A stretch of DNA of 64,000 bases from Saprospiraceae bacterium (GCA_016722295.1 JADKGL010000005.1:1-64000), one strand, 5' to 3'. Positions 1 to 11,226 are shown, numbered from the stretch's first letter. Numbers and translations: made by a program. Notes: generated by a model not told the origin, from the letters alone.

Positions 1-3000
1 ATACATTGAGCTGATCCGACTTAAACAAAAGCTCTCCCCATCTAGAATAAATTTCAACATATAAAGATTCGATACCTTCTCCAAATATTTCAAATTTATC
101 ATTCAATCCATCTCCATTTGGACTAAAGACATTGGGAACAAAAATGTGATTGCAATCTTTTAATTTTATTATGGTTGAAACAAAACTATCACATTGATTC
201 TGTCCAATGAGAGTGTCGATATAATTTCCCTCTTCATTATAAATTCTATTTTTAATTATTAGGTTTTGACCAATGCAGAGTAGTGTATCCACAAAAAAAC
301 TACTCAAAGGTTTATTTCTAACTTCGATCTTTAAAGTACTATCACAGCCATATCTGTTTTTAAAAGGGAAGCTGTATTCTCCAGAATCCTCAATTTGAAT
401 TCCATTGATTGTAATCTGTTTATTCTCGCACTTTATTATAATTTGAGAATTTGTATCTTTTGGATTAATTTTTAAAAAAGTTTGAACTATTGAATCACAG
501 CCTTTTGCTGAGATAAGTGTATCTAAATAAAATCCTGTTTGAGAATATCTTTTATTATTAATAAAATAAGATTCACCTTCACATATTGTAATGTTTTGTG
601 CAGTCAATCGAGGAGGCGAAACTTGAATGTGGAATATTTTAGTTGTATCACAATCCTTTGTTGAATTCACATTCACAATAAACATTGTGTCTTTAACTGC
701 AATTTGACCGTTTTCTCTGATTGTATCTCCAAGGCAATAATTAAAATAAAGATCAATATTTGTTTCTGGTTGATCAATAATATTGATCGTTAAGGTAGAA
801 TCACATTTTTGGAAATTCTGAAGAACTTGTATGTATTTTCCTTCTTTACTATAAACTTGATTATTTATAAATAATGTGTCTGTTGGACATTTTTTGTATG
901 TGACTGTGCTATCAGATTTTTTAATATAGTAAGATCTATGTCTAATATGCTATCACATTTTAAAGCGGAACTTATATTATAAAATTCATAATACTTACCT
1001 TGTATGGAATAGCTATTTTGAGATGTTTTGTAAACTTCACCTTCGCAAATACTTACCCTGACATAATTCGTATCATTAGGATTATTAATAATATCATAAA
1101 TAATTAGTGAGTCACAATTGTTTATGTTTTTATATGTGACAGGTACATAGCCATTAGAAACAATTTTTTTATTTTGAATTACTAAAGTGTCTGATTCACA
1201 TTTCTGATACTGTATTGTGTCCAGCGATGTAATACTTGAATTTAAAATTTCCGCTGTAAAATTAATTGTATCGCAGCCATTCTCATTGAAGATTTTAAAT
1301 TTGTATGTTCCTTTTGCAGTAATAATAAATGTTCCATGATTCTGAATTATCGAATCGTTCAAATTAAAATAATTTCCGAATTGTGTTGTCTTATTTTTTA
1401 TTGAAATAATAACTGAACTATCTCCGCACGTGATTCTTAAGTCAGATGTATCGATTTCAAGATCTAGTTGCGAGGTAATTTTATTAATTATAATATTTCT
1501 TGTCCTAGTACAGCCTAAACTATCAGTGACGATAAGTTGATGAGTTCCAGCTTTTAAGTTTGTAAACAGACCTTCGGGATTTGATGTTCCATTCAACTTA
1601 TAAGAGTAAGGAGGATATCCACCATATCCCTGTGCTTTAATTAGTCCAAGTGAATTGCAGGTCTCATGCTGTAAGAATAAAATAGAATCTTGCAAAATTT
1701 CAATTTTCTCGATTGCCAATGAAGTATCTATAACAAGACCACAACTATCTAGAATTGAAATCGAAATATTACCATATTGATCTGTTTTAAAAGTATTAGA
1801 AGATTCATACTTCCCATTAAAAAAAACTTTATAGGGTTGAGATTTACCAACAATATTTACTGTAATTGTTGTGCTTTGAGAATCACATACACTACTTATT
1901 TTACTTATTGATATAATTGGTTTCACATACGGAATTGTTGCTTTTAACAGTGAACATGCCAATTTGGATTGACCATTAGTTCCAGGTGTTGAACCTTCGT
2001 TTGATGGTGGTGAATAGTTTAGAAAGAGTCCATTTTTGCCACCGTTCAAATTGACATTGGGAAGAATCGTATTTTGACTAGAAAAAAAATAACCACCTGA
2101 ACCTCCTCCTCCAGGGCCTAGTCCATAAGGTAATGGAGACACATTTGTAATCCAGAAAATATTGCCTCCTTTACCACCTTCCAATGAAACTTTGAATGGA
2201 GATATGATCTGGTTATAATTTAAAAAGATAGTTCCAGCAGAGCCACCACCTCCTGTTCCATCACAGGCTTTATGCAAGTTATTTCCACTATTTTTGTCTG
2301 CGTCTAATGCTGTTTCTCCATTCGATTTAACTTCTATATTTGGGCTTGAAGCAGTTATTGTTTTTGTTTCTATAATTATAATTCCTCCGCCATTTCCTCC
2401 TGATGTACCAGCCGCACAAACTAAATTACTATGGCCTGCACCACCGCCACCTCCCATGAACATTTTATTAGTCGTGCAATCAAAATCAATCTTTGTCCCA
2501 CCAAGTCCTAGTCCTGACTGGTTTATTGGGAAAAAAGTGAAGTATCCTCCTTGTCCACCATATCCTGCTAAGGCACCACCACCACCACCTGTATTATGAT
2601 TGTTTGCACCACCACCACCATTTAAATTTTTTCCTCTACAAAATTCTTTTCTATATAGGTATTTTGCTACTCCTTCTCCTTTCTTACCTCCATCCTGAAA
2701 ATTGTCGGAATAAAAATCTCTAAAATTTTCTACTACATCTGGAGCATGTCCTACTTCACCACCTCTAAATCCTTTATTTGATACATCTATCTGTCCTTCT
2801 AGTTTGACATGATTGGCATTAAAAATTAAAACACCACCAGTTCTTCCATCCCAACTTTTACAGGTAAGATTACATACACTTACTGTATCATACTCTGGGA
2901 TATAAACAATTTGCACTTGTCCAGATGGATCATATTTATTGGCAAGTAGATATTTGAAATAAATATTGTTTCCTTGAATTTTATCGATTTCATTTATCTC

Positions 3001-4754
3001 ATAGTTTCCCGCGTTATTAATATTTATAAGGTTTCCGAAATTTGTTGAATTGCTGGAATCAATAACTGCACCTTGCATTTGAATTATAAGAACTTTGTTC
3101 TTCACTTGAAAATTGGAAACATTTTCAACTTCTGCAGCGACATCATAACAAAACTGGACTACTGGACTGTATCGATTTATAACCCCTGAAATGCAAGGAG
3201 GGCACCTATCATAAATTTTGACATCTATTGTTGTGTCACATCCAAATTGATTGGATATAATAATCCTATGATTTCCTGGAGAAAGATTATTTAAAAATAG
3301 ATTATCGCTTGAGACATTCGTACTAGAATCTACAATAGTGATTCTATCATTTACATTAAGATTGATAAATTCTACTTGACCATTTTTACCACAATTACTT
3401 GAATCAATTTTTAATATATTTATTTTTGGTTTTTTATCAATTTGAACACTGATGCTTACATCACTTTTAGTCACAGCATTGCCATTAATTTCCTTAATAA
3501 TTGCAGAAAAATTATACACACCTCCAACTAGCCAAGTGCAATAAATTGTTATAGATTTAGTCGAATCAACGGATATATTTTCATTAAATTGTCTAGTAAA
3601 TTTACTTCCATTTAGATTCATTTCTAATGTAAGAGAGCTTATGGCTTCATTCCCTCTGTTCTGAACTGTAGCATAAAAACAATGATTGCCTTCGCATTGT
3701 TTGTCACTAAAGAGATCAAGGATTTCTGCATCATTTTTTAATGGGGATAAGCACTGATATTCTTCTAACAATGATTTTCTACTTGATTCTAAGCAATATC
3801 TCATTTTTAATATTTGCTGAGGTGTAAACATGATCGGTTTACAAGATGAATAATCCATAATGTTCTCAGAATTATCCTTCAAATCTGGTACGTCAGTATT
3901 ACATGAGTTGATATTACAATTTGCAAAAGGTGCACTATCATCTGGCGGTGTGTCACATATCATATCTCCGTCCACTTGGCAATTATTATTGACACAACCA
4001 TTAAAGAAAGTGTGATGTAAACCAAGGTAATGCCCTATCTCATGAGCTGCTACAAGAACACCATCTTTTGTATCCCAATAGGATGATTCCATAACGACTC
4101 CATCATATGCACAATTAGCATTGGGAAAGTAAGCATATCCTACCACAGAGCAGGAACTTGCTAAAATATTTGTAACTAGCCAAATGTTCAAAAATTTTTT
4201 GCAATTTAATTTTGAAAGAGCTTTTACTTGGACATCATTTGAGCTGTTCATGGTCGGTGATCCACAATCACTATCGTTAACCAAATTAGATTCATGCTCT
4301 ATATATTCCTGAGATTTGATTGCCTTGTTCATCACGTTTTGCGAGGCAAAATTCAATCATAGCATCATTTCCATTACTGTTGGTATATTCATTAGTATTT
4401 CTGAACAGTGAATTTAATCTTTTCAAACCTGATTTTATCTGAGCATCTGTGATATTATTTCCTGCGCCGAGTGCTGTACCTGGTGGCACTATCACATGGA
4501 CTACAACTGGAATAATGTAGGTGACCATTGCATCAGGGTTGCTATTGGAACTGTTCAATTTGTGATTAAATTCAGAATCAAACTTTTGAATATTTTGTTT
4601 ATAAATTTGATCTTGTCTTAGCAAATCTTGGTGGAGTTCTTCAGCAAGCAAGTAAAAGGAATTTGAGCTATAAGAATTTTGTATGAATTGTAAAATTAAA
4701 AAATAAATAAACCGAATGAATTTATTGAATTTAGTCTTTTGTATTTTTATTCAT
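1..4754 (-). CDS. Secreted M43-type metalloprotease with Gly-rich block and CHU_C domain (frameshifted, 3'-partial)
   Basis: The protein has an N-terminal signal-like segment (NKFIRFIYFLILQF), then a metzincin zinc site HEIGHYLGLHH (about 4013-4045) with a downstream Met-turn (NIMDYSSC, near 3855). That combination identifies an M43 cytophagalysin/pappalysin-type peptidase. It is followed by Ig-like segments, a glycine-rich block (about 2100-2760), many CDS-rich repeats of roughly 75 residues, and a gliding-motility C-terminal domain (VFSPNGDGLNDKF) that runs off the window at base 1, so it is T9SS cargo of the type B kind. The frame is broken near 917-922 (an A run one base short), near 4300, and in the A5 run near 4744-4748. 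Correcting the last gives a start at 4754 and a normal signal peptide. Reading frames on both sides of each break join into homologous sequence, so sequencing error is likelier than decay. The family assignment is firm; the exact start is inferred. Confidence 0.8.
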
Positions 4755-5217
4755 TTCAATAGTTTTCAGATGAGTATATGTTATGTAGATTAAATCATTT
4801 TTGAATGCCCCAATAACAAGATCTACAGATTGCCTCAATTATATCGCAATCAAATATGAAAAGTTACCAGAGGTAAAACTAATAAAATTAGTAAAACCAT
4901 GTTTTATTTATTTCACTAAATTTTCATAAAAATAGCTATTTTTTTTAATCAAAAACAAACAAGTTTATTGAATATGATTCATTTTGCAAACAAATACATC
5001 TCACTTTAAATAGATTCGAATTGAAAATTCAAATTTAAAAATAAAATATATATACTTTATTTATGTATATACTGCTATAAACCAAAATATTGACTATTTT
5101 TGTACATTGTTTGTTAGATGTCGCATCTGAGATAACATATTAAATATGGCTATAATATATAATTCGGTAATTTTAATATAATTATCAAATAAATAGTTCT
5201 TAAAATTAGACTTAGAA
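4755..5217. other. Intergenic region between divergent genes
   Basis: This is very AT-rich DNA between the divergently transcribed protease and the glycan cluster. It must hold both promoters, but I see no clean TTG...TAnnTTTG pair. The nearest match on the plus strand is around 5104-5114. A short inverted repeat AGATG-TCG-CATCT lies at 5116-5128. No gene is supported. Confidence 0.5.
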
Positions 5218-5986
5218 ATGAAAGTTGTCATTCTTGCTGGTGGACTTGGGACAAGATTAATGGAGGAGACAGAGGCTAGACCTAAGCCTATGGTAGAAAT
5301 TGGAGGTAAACCAATATTATGGCATATCATGAAGATTTACGAACATTATGGCTTTAATGAATTTATAATTTGTTTGGGATATAAAGGTGAGTTAATAAAA
5401 GAATATTTTTATAATTATTTTATTCATAATTCAGACCTAACTATAGAATTAAAAACAATAAATTGATGTCCATTTTACCAATGCCGAATCATTTAAAGTT
5501 ACCCTTGTAGATACTGGTCTTAACACCAATACTGCAGGAAGAATAAAACGTATTCAGCAATATGTTGGAAATGAAACTTTTATGTTGACCTATGGAGATG
5601 GAGTTTCAGATGTAGATCATCAAAATTATTAAATTTCATAAAAAAGCCCAAGATTATGTAACTTTAAGTACCATTCAATTCCAGGAAGATTTGGCAATAT
5701 TAAAAGGATACAAATGGGATGGTTGCAAATTCCAAGAGAAACCAGAAGGGGATGGAATCTGGATTAATGGTGGTTTTTTGTCATGGAACCTCAAATATTT
5801 GATTTTCTAAAAGGTGATATGGATAGTGTACAATGGGAAAAAGGTCCATTGGTTGAAATAGCTAATTCTGGGCAACTTGCAGCATACAAGCATTATGGAT
5901 TTTGGAAATGTATGGATGCAATGCGAGATAGAATTGAATTGGAAGAATTGTGGGAAAACGGAAATGCACTATGGAAGCTGTGGTAA
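5218..5986 (+). pseudogene. rfbF: Glucose-1-phosphate cytidylyltransferase, frameshifted
   Basis: RfbF makes CDP-glucose from CTP and glucose-1-phosphate, the first step of the CDP-6-deoxy/dideoxy-hexose pathway. The N-terminus shows the nucleotidyltransferase signature (LAGGLGTRLMEETEARPKPM). The C-terminus is the family's typical YKHYGFWKCMDAMRD...NALWKLW ending. Between 5460 and 5790 the family sequence is recognisable (VTLVDTGLNTNTAGRIKRIQ, then FMLTYGDGVSDVD) but it hops between frames at least four times. The total span of 769 bases matches the usual length of about 257 residues, so there is no large deletion, only small indels. It overlaps the start of rfbG. As written it cannot encode the enzyme; whether that is biology or assembly error is open. 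Confidence 0.85.
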
Positions 5987-6829
5987 TGAACAAGGTGAAA
6001 GAGCTTTCTTTTTATCATCATTTTTCATCTTGCGGCACAGCCTCTTGTAAAAAAATCTTATGAAAATCCCATAGAGACTTTCGAAGTAAATACAATTGGA
6101 ACAGCCAATGTCCTAGAAGCAGCAAGAAAATTAGAAAAGCAATGCAGTCTGGTATTAATTACCACAGATAAGGTTTACGAAAATAAAGAGTGGGTATATC
6201 CATATCGCGAAACAGATAGACTAGGTGGATATGATCCATATAGTGCAAGTAAAGCTACTGCAGAGCTGGTGATAAGTTCCTTTAGAAGTAGTTTTTTTAA
6301 TATTGAGAAATATCAGATTCATAAAAAATCAATAGCCTCTGCAAGGGCTGGAAATGTGATTGGGGGAGGTGATTGGGCAGCTAATAGAATCATTCCTGAT
6401 ATTGTAAAAGCTCTGCAATCCAATCAAGCAATTGAGATTAGAAATCCTCAATCTGTAAGACCATGGCAGCATGTACTTGAGCCACTGTTTGGATATCTTT
6501 TGCTAGGAGTTAAATTATATGACAATCCATTGAAATATTCAGGCGCATGGAATTTTGGCCCATTGCCTGATAGTACATTTACCGTAGAGGATCTAGTCAA
6601 TAAGTCAATTGAAATATGGGGCAATGGAGCCTATAAAATTACGAAACATGAAAATCAAGTTCATGAAGCTAATTTATTAAAACTTGATATCAGTAAAAGT
6701 GTAGATCAATTGGGATGGAAACCATGTCTATCAGCTCAAGAGACTATTGAATGGACTATTGGATGGTATAAAAACTGGAATAGTTATGATTATATTTTAC
6801 AACAAATAAATAAATACCAACAATTATGA
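5971..6829 (+). pseudogene. rfbG: CDP-glucose 4,6-dehydratase with internal deletion
   Basis: RfbG converts CDP-glucose to CDP-4-keto-6-deoxyglucose. From about 6023 the frame is open and strongly RfbG-like: FHLAAQPLVKKSYENP, TTDKVYENKEW, YDPYSASKATAELV (YxxxK active site), SARAGNVIGGGDW, RPWQHVLEPL. A probable start (MEAVVMNK) at 5971 overlaps the end of rfbF, as is usual. Roughly 75 codons are missing between this start and FHLAAQ, and these would include the GxxGxxG NAD-binding motif. A frame change is also present near 6000. Without the Rossmann motif the product would be inactive. The stop overlaps the next gene (ATGA), so the cluster is translationally coupled. Identity is firm; the cause of the deletion is not. 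Confidence 0.85.
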
Positions 6830-7377
6830 AATTTACCCAAACATCACTTGAAGGAGCTTTTTTGATAACTCCTACACCAATTGAAGATCATAGAGGGTTT
6901 TTCTTTCGCTCATTTTGTGTTAATGAATTTGCTGAACAGGGTCTTTTGGTTGACATAAAACAAGTAAACAGATCTGGCACGAATGGCGAAGGCTCGCTAA
7001 GAGGTATGCATTTTCAATACCCACCATACGCTGAAACCAAAATAGTAGAATGTATTAAAGGTATTATATTTGATGTTATTATAGACATCCGTAAAGATTC
7101 CCCCACATTCTTACAATGGTATGGCGTAGAACTTTCAGAAAGCAATAAACAAAAACTCTATATTCCAAAAGGTTTTGCCCATGGTTTCCAAAGTATTTCA
7201 GAATATGCAGAAATCAACTACCTTGTTTCACAATTTTATCATAAAGATAGCGAAGGGATTATTCATTACAATGATCCTTTATTAGACATTCAATGGCCAC
7301 TCGCAATATCAACTATATCAGAAAAAGATAATGCCGCAACGTTTTTAGAAGAAAATTTTAATGGTTTATTGATATGA
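6826..7377 (+). CDS. RfbC-like 3,5-epimerase (cupin)
   Basis: This 183-residue protein belongs to the dTDP-4-dehydrorhamnose 3,5-epimerase family, with the full usual length and conserved blocks (DHRGFFFRSFC, QVNRSGTNGEGSLRGMHFQ, KIVECIKG, YIPKGFAHGFQ, YNDPLLDIQWP). These enzymes invert carbons 3 and/or 5 of a 4-keto-6-deoxy nucleotide sugar. Next to rfbF and rfbG the natural substrate would be CDP-4-keto-6-deoxyglucose rather than the dTDP sugar; this is inference from context. It overlaps both neighbours by four bases (ATGA type), which implies one operon. Confidence 0.88.
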   Translation: MKFTQTSLEGAFLITPTPIEDHRGFFFRSFCVNEFAEQGLLVDIKQVNRSGTNGEGSLRGMHFQYPPYAETKIVECIKGIIFDVIIDIRKDSPTFLQWYGVELSESNKQKLYIPKGFAHGFQSISEYAEINYLVSQFYHKDSEGIIHYNDPLLDIQWPLAISTISEKDNAATFLEENFNGLLI

Positions 7378-8303
7378 AAATAGCTATTACTGGTGCAAAT
7401 GGTTATATAGGTAGTGCTTTGGCTTTATACCTATTAAAACAAGACGTAGAAGTAATTGCTATTTCTAGGACATTTAATACGGGTGTAAAAAATGCGCTCA
7501 AGAATGCTGAATTTATCAATGCAGATGTATTGAGTAAAGAATTCTTAAACCTTAATTTAGCTTGTGATGCAATGATTCACCTAGCTTCTGCAAATGATAT
7601 AATGTCTAAAGATTTCGATCAAGGTGTGAATTTATCCTTATTTGGTACTAAATTTGCGCTTGAATTATGTAAAAAAAATAATATTAGAAATTTTTTATTT
7701 TTTTCTACTGCACAAGTATTAGGAACAGAACTTAAAGGTGTATATGAAGATAATGCAATAGAGTCCATCGAAAGTTATTATGGCTATAATCATTACATTG
7801 CAGAAGAGTATATCAAATTATTTAGCAAAACAAATCTCATTAAATGTATAGTGATAAGACCAGCAAATATTTATGGTGCAATGGTAGATAAACTTATTGA
7901 CAGGTGGAGTTTAGTGCCAAATTGCTTTTGTAAAGAAGGAGTAGAAAAAGGGACAATAACTCTGATGTCATCCGGTAAACAACAGAGAAATTTTTTATCT
8001 TTGGAAAATATTTGTAAAGGTACTTTTGAATTATTGAATGTGTTAAGGCATGAAAATTTTTATATTGCTAATCTTGCTTCTAATCATTGCATTGATATTA
8101 TTACAATGGCACGATTTACAAAAGAAGTTTTTAAAACTGTATTTAGTAAAGATATAGAAATTATTGTAAAATCAGATGAACCAAAAATATCAAATACATT
8201 TAAGATTATCTCAAATGCACTCAACCAAAACAATTTTCAGTTAAATGAAAGTGAAGAACAAATAAAAAAGGAAATCATTAAAATCATTCAGTTAATATCA
8301 TAA
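7374..8303 (+). CDS. Extended SDR NAD(P)-dependent sugar epimerase/reductase
   Basis: This 309-residue extended short-chain dehydrogenase has an N-terminal GANGYIG nucleotide-binding motif and a central STA (111-113). The expected YxxxK site reads Y136-G-Y-N-H140, so the catalytic lysine is histidine here; some ketoreductase-like branches of the family show the same change. In this operon the likely job is to reduce the 4-keto group after the 3,5-epimerase, giving a CDP-6-deoxyhexose such as a 6-deoxy-altrose type sugar. The final sugar is inference. The start overlaps the upstream stop by four bases, and the cephalosporin-hydroxylase-like gene follows after 6 bases. Confidence 0.82.
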   Translation: MKIAITGANGYIGSALALYLLKQDVEVIAISRTFNTGVKNALKNAEFINADVLSKEFLNLNLACDAMIHLASANDIMSKDFDQGVNLSLFGTKFALELCKKNNIRNFLFFSTAQVLGTELKGVYEDNAIESIESYYGYNHYIAEEYIKLFSKTNLIKCIVIRPANIYGAMVDKLIDRWSLVPNCFCKEGVEKGTITLMSSGKQQRNFLSLENICKGTFELLNVLRHENFYIANLASNHCIDIITMARFTKEVFKTVFSKDIEIIVKSDEPKISNTFKIISNALNQNNFQLNESEEQIKKEIIKIIQLIS

Positions 8304-8309
8304 AAAATT

Positions 8310-9050
8310 ATGGATCCAGTTAAACAATTTCAACAAGAAAAAGCCGACTTTATAAGCAAAATGAGACAAGACGAAGAGCTAAAGAAAAAATCCTTGGATT
8401 GGATGCTTCATGCAGATAAATACAAGTATATTTACAATTTTACTTGGCTAGGTATCCCTATAATCAAGTTTCCACAAGACATACAAGCTTTGCAAGAAGT
8501 GATATGGAAAGTAAAGCCAGATTTGATAATAGAAACAGGGATAGCTCATGGAGGCTCAATAATTTTTTCGGCATCTATGATGCACCTTTTAGGAAACAAT
8601 GGAAAAGTATTGGCCGTAGATATAGATATTCGAGACCATAACAGAACCCTTATAGAATCAAGCCCATTCTATAAATATATTACAATGATTCAAGGCTCGT
8701 CCACAGACCAATACATTATAAATCAAATAAAACATTTTGCAAAAGATTATAAAAATATTATGGTATGCCTAGACTCAAATCATACACATGAGCATGTGTT
8801 GAGAGAATTGGAATTATATGCCCCATTGGTTTCTAATGAATCATACATTATATTACCTGATACCTTGATAGAATTTTATCCAGAAGGATACTATGACAAT
8901 AGACCTTGGGATGTAGGTGACAACCCACATACAGCAATGTTAGAATTTTTGAAACACAATCCAGATTTTGAAGCAGATAATGAAATAACAGATAAATTAT
9001 TAATAACAGAAGCTTATGGAGGGGGATTTTTAAAAAGATTAAAATCTTAA
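8310..9050 (+). CDS. CmcI / cephalosporin-hydroxylase-family methyltransferase
   Basis: This 246-residue protein matches the CmcI / rhamnosyl O-methyltransferase family, which is often labelled cephalosporin hydroxylase although it has a class I SAM-dependent methyltransferase fold. Recognisable blocks are PDLIIETGIAHGGS (motif I), VLAVDIDIRDHNR (acidic motif II) and VCLDSNHTHEHVLRELE (metal-binding region). In surface-sugar clusters such enzymes O-methylate glycan residues, and this is the likely role here. It lies 6 bases after the SDR gene in the same direction. The substrate cannot be read from the sequence. Confidence 0.85.
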   Translation: MDPVKQFQQEKADFISKMRQDEELKKKSLDWMLHADKYKYIYNFTWLGIPIIKFPQDIQALQEVIWKVKPDLIIETGIAHGGSIIFSASMMHLLGNNGKVLAVDIDIRDHNRTLIESSPFYKYITMIQGSSTDQYIINQIKHFAKDYKNIMVCLDSNHTHEHVLRELELYAPLVSNESYIILPDTLIEFYPEGYYDNRPWDVGDNPHTAMLEFLKHNPDFEADNEITDKLLITEAYGGGFLKRLKS

Positions 9051-9054
9051 AAAA

Positions 9055-9808
9055 TGCTTATAAATAAATGGAATAGAATAATTGATAAAATAACATGGTT
9101 TTTGAAATATAAAAAAGGACTTAGTTCACTTTCTTATTTCCCAATTTCTTATATTAAAGATGGATTAGCCACAATTCATAATTCAGGATTTATAAACACA
9201 CCCAAATTTCATGAAGCATATAATTCAGCTTAACTACAAACTCATGGAGTGAGATTGAGTGGAGAGTACATGTTGTTATATTATGGGCGGCAATGCAGGG
9301 TAGTACATTAGATGGTGATTTTATAGAATGTGGTACCAATAAAGGCGGATTCGCCAAGCAATTTGTACTTATTTAAATTTTAAAAGTCTTAATAAAACAT
9401 TTTATTTGTTAGATACATTTAATGGTTTGGTAGAAAAATTGCTCAGCAAAGAGGAAAAAAGATGCAGGCAGACAAAGTGGCGGATATGAAGAATGTTATG
9501 GACAAGTAATGCAATCCTTCAAAGAATATAAAAATGTAAAAATAGTTAGAGGTACTGTTCCTGACACTTTAGATCAAGTAATCAGTGTTAAATTTGCATT
9601 TGCATCTATAGATATGAATTGTATTGGACCAGAAATAGCAGCATTAGATTTTATCTATCCAAAATTAGTAAAAGGTGGAATCATAGTACTTGATGATTAT
9701 GCCTATAAAGGATATGAAGAACAATACAAAGCACATAACACATGGGCTTTAAATAATGGCATAGAAATATTATCATTACCTACTGGGCAAGGTATAATTT
9801 TAAAATAA
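9055..9808 (+). CDS. TylF/MycF-like O-methyltransferase (frameshifted)
   Basis: The reading frame starts with MLINKWNRIIDKITWFLKY and continues across several frame changes. These lie near 9233, near 9340-9380 and near 9440-9480. In order it reads GDFIECGTNKGGFA, FYLLDTFNGL, then YGQVMQSFKEYKNVKIVRG, FASIDMNCIGPEIAALDFI and GGIIVLDDYAYKGYEEQ. This is the metal-dependent TylF/MycF sugar O-methyltransferase pattern, with the acidic metal ligands in DMNC and LDDY. The span fits the usual length of about 250 residues. It lies directly behind another methyltransferase gene, so two methylations of the same glycan are plausible. Whether the breaks are real is uncertain. Confidence 0.72.
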
Positions 9809-9841
9809 GGATATAAATTTATTGTTAGATAAATATACAAA

Positions 9842-10330
9842 ATGCACATCATTTCTACTAATTCAAAGATTTCAAAATTGGCTGACTTAGAGTCTTCTGT
9901 TAAAGGTTCTAAACTAATTATAGGCGAAAGATGTATGATAGATGCTTTTGTAAAAATTAAATTTTCAGGAGGTTTAGGAGATATAATTATTGGCAATAAT
10001 TGCTACATTAATTCTGGAACAGTAATATATAGTGGAAATGGAATTGTGATGGGAAATTACGTGTTAATTGCTGCAAATTGTACATTATCTGCATCTAATC
10101 ATGAATTTATTTCAAAAGACAAAACTGTTTATGACCAAAGATTTAAAACATCTCGCGGTGGAATTATTATAGAAGATGATGTATGGATTGGCGCAAATAC
10201 AGTTATATCAGAAGGTGCAATTTTAAGAGAAGGTGCAATAATCGGCGCTTGTTCATTTGTAAACAAGGAAATTGAGAGTTATGGTATTTATGTAGGCAAT
10301 CCTCTCAGAAAAATAGGAGAAAGGAAGTGA
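9842..10330 (+). CDS. Hexapeptide-repeat (LbH) acyltransferase
   Basis: This 162-residue protein has left-handed beta-helix hexapeptide repeats (IIGNNCYINSGTVIY, VMGNYVLIAANCTL) and a terminal IIEDDVWIGANTVI...YVGNPLRKIGERK, as in the WbbJ/CysE/maltose O-acetyltransferase group. The catalytic histidine is probably in SASNHEF. It would transfer an acetyl group from acetyl-CoA to a sugar of the glycan. The full length suggests an intact enzyme. It sits in the run of glycan genes and is probably co-transcribed. Confidence 0.85.
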   Translation: MHIISTNSKISKLADLESSVKGSKLIIGERCMIDAFVKIKFSGGLGDIIIGNNCYINSGTVIYSGNGIVMGNYVLIAANCTLSASNHEFISKDKTVYDQRFKTSRGGIIIEDDVWIGANTVISEGAILREGAIIGACSFVNKEIESYGIYVGNPLRKIGERK

Positions 10331-10383
10331 ATTTAAATATAAATAAAAATTATTCAAAACTTATCTAAAAAAGTAGAATTAAA

Positions 10384-11226
10384 ATGAACCCTAGACCATT
10401 AGTTTCAGTGGGTATTCCTACATATAATCGTCCGCATGGTTTAAGACGTTGCTTAGAGCATGTTATTAGTCAAACTTATACAAACTTAGAAATAATTATT
10501 TCTGATAACTGTTCTTCAGACCCAGAAGTAAGAACTATATTAGAACAAAGTGCTGCGAAAGATAGTAGAATACAATATACTATTCAACCTGTAAACAAAG
10601 GAATCACAAATAACTTTAATTATGTGTTAGATAAAGCAACTGGTACTTTTTTCTTATGGGTGGCAGATGATGATTGGCTAGATGAAAATTATATAGAAGA
10701 ATGCCTTAGTAAATTACAAATTAATAATGAAGTAGTATTATGTAGTGGGGTTTCTAAAAATTATTTAAATGATAAATTTTTAGAAATTGAAGCAACAGTA
10801 TCTTACATGCAAGAAAGAGTTATTGATAGAATTTATAGTTATCATGAGAGACCACAAGGCAATTGCTTTTATGGGGTCTATCGTATGGCTGTATTTCAAA
10901 AATGCAAATTAAAACATTGTCATGGCCAGGACTGGATTTTTTTAGCTGAAATAATGTGTCAAGGTAAAATTGACTTTTCACCCAACACATTTAAACATAC
11001 TTCCTTAATTGATAATTCAGAATATCATAAAAAGGCTGCAATTTTATATAATCATAATTTTATACAGAAAAAATTCAAATATACAAATTTTTTATTAACA
11101 ATACTCAAGCATACTATCTTTAGCCTTGAAAATATATCTGGAACTGAAAGATTGTATTTGTGTTTAAGAATCCTTTGGCAAAAAAAAATGTTTTTTTTCG
11201 TAGATTTAAAGAAATTGATTTTTTGA
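10384..11226 (+). CDS. Family 2 glycosyltransferase
   Basis: This 280-residue GT-A fold glycosyltransferase opens with the diagnostic LVSVGIPTYNRPHGLRRCLE. It has ISDNCSSDPEV and the nucleotide/metal site VADDDW (DxD). It would add a sugar to the growing repeat unit on the cytoplasmic side of the membrane. No transmembrane segment is evident. The C-terminus is basic and hydrophobic, as in many membrane-associated GT2 enzymes. The donor and acceptor are not predictable. Confidence 0.85.
   Translation: MNPRPLVSVGIPTYNRPHGLRRCLEHVISQTYTNLEIIISDNCSSDPEVRTILEQSAAKDSRIQYTIQPVNKGITNNFNYVLDKATGTFFLWVADDDWLDENYIEECLSKLQINNEVVLCSGVSKNYLNDKFLEIEATVSYMQERVIDRIYSYHERPQGNCFYGVYRMAVFQKCKLKHCHGQDWIFLAEIMCQGKIDFSPNTFKHTSLIDNSEYHKKAAILYNHNFIQKKFKYTNFLLTILKHTIFSLENISGTERLYLCLRILWQKKMFFFVDLKKLIF

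Noticed and set aside
2294..2599. Proline-rich frame on the plus strand
   Set aside because: It is the exact antisense of the glycine-rich block of the protease; the protease frame has the family signatures.
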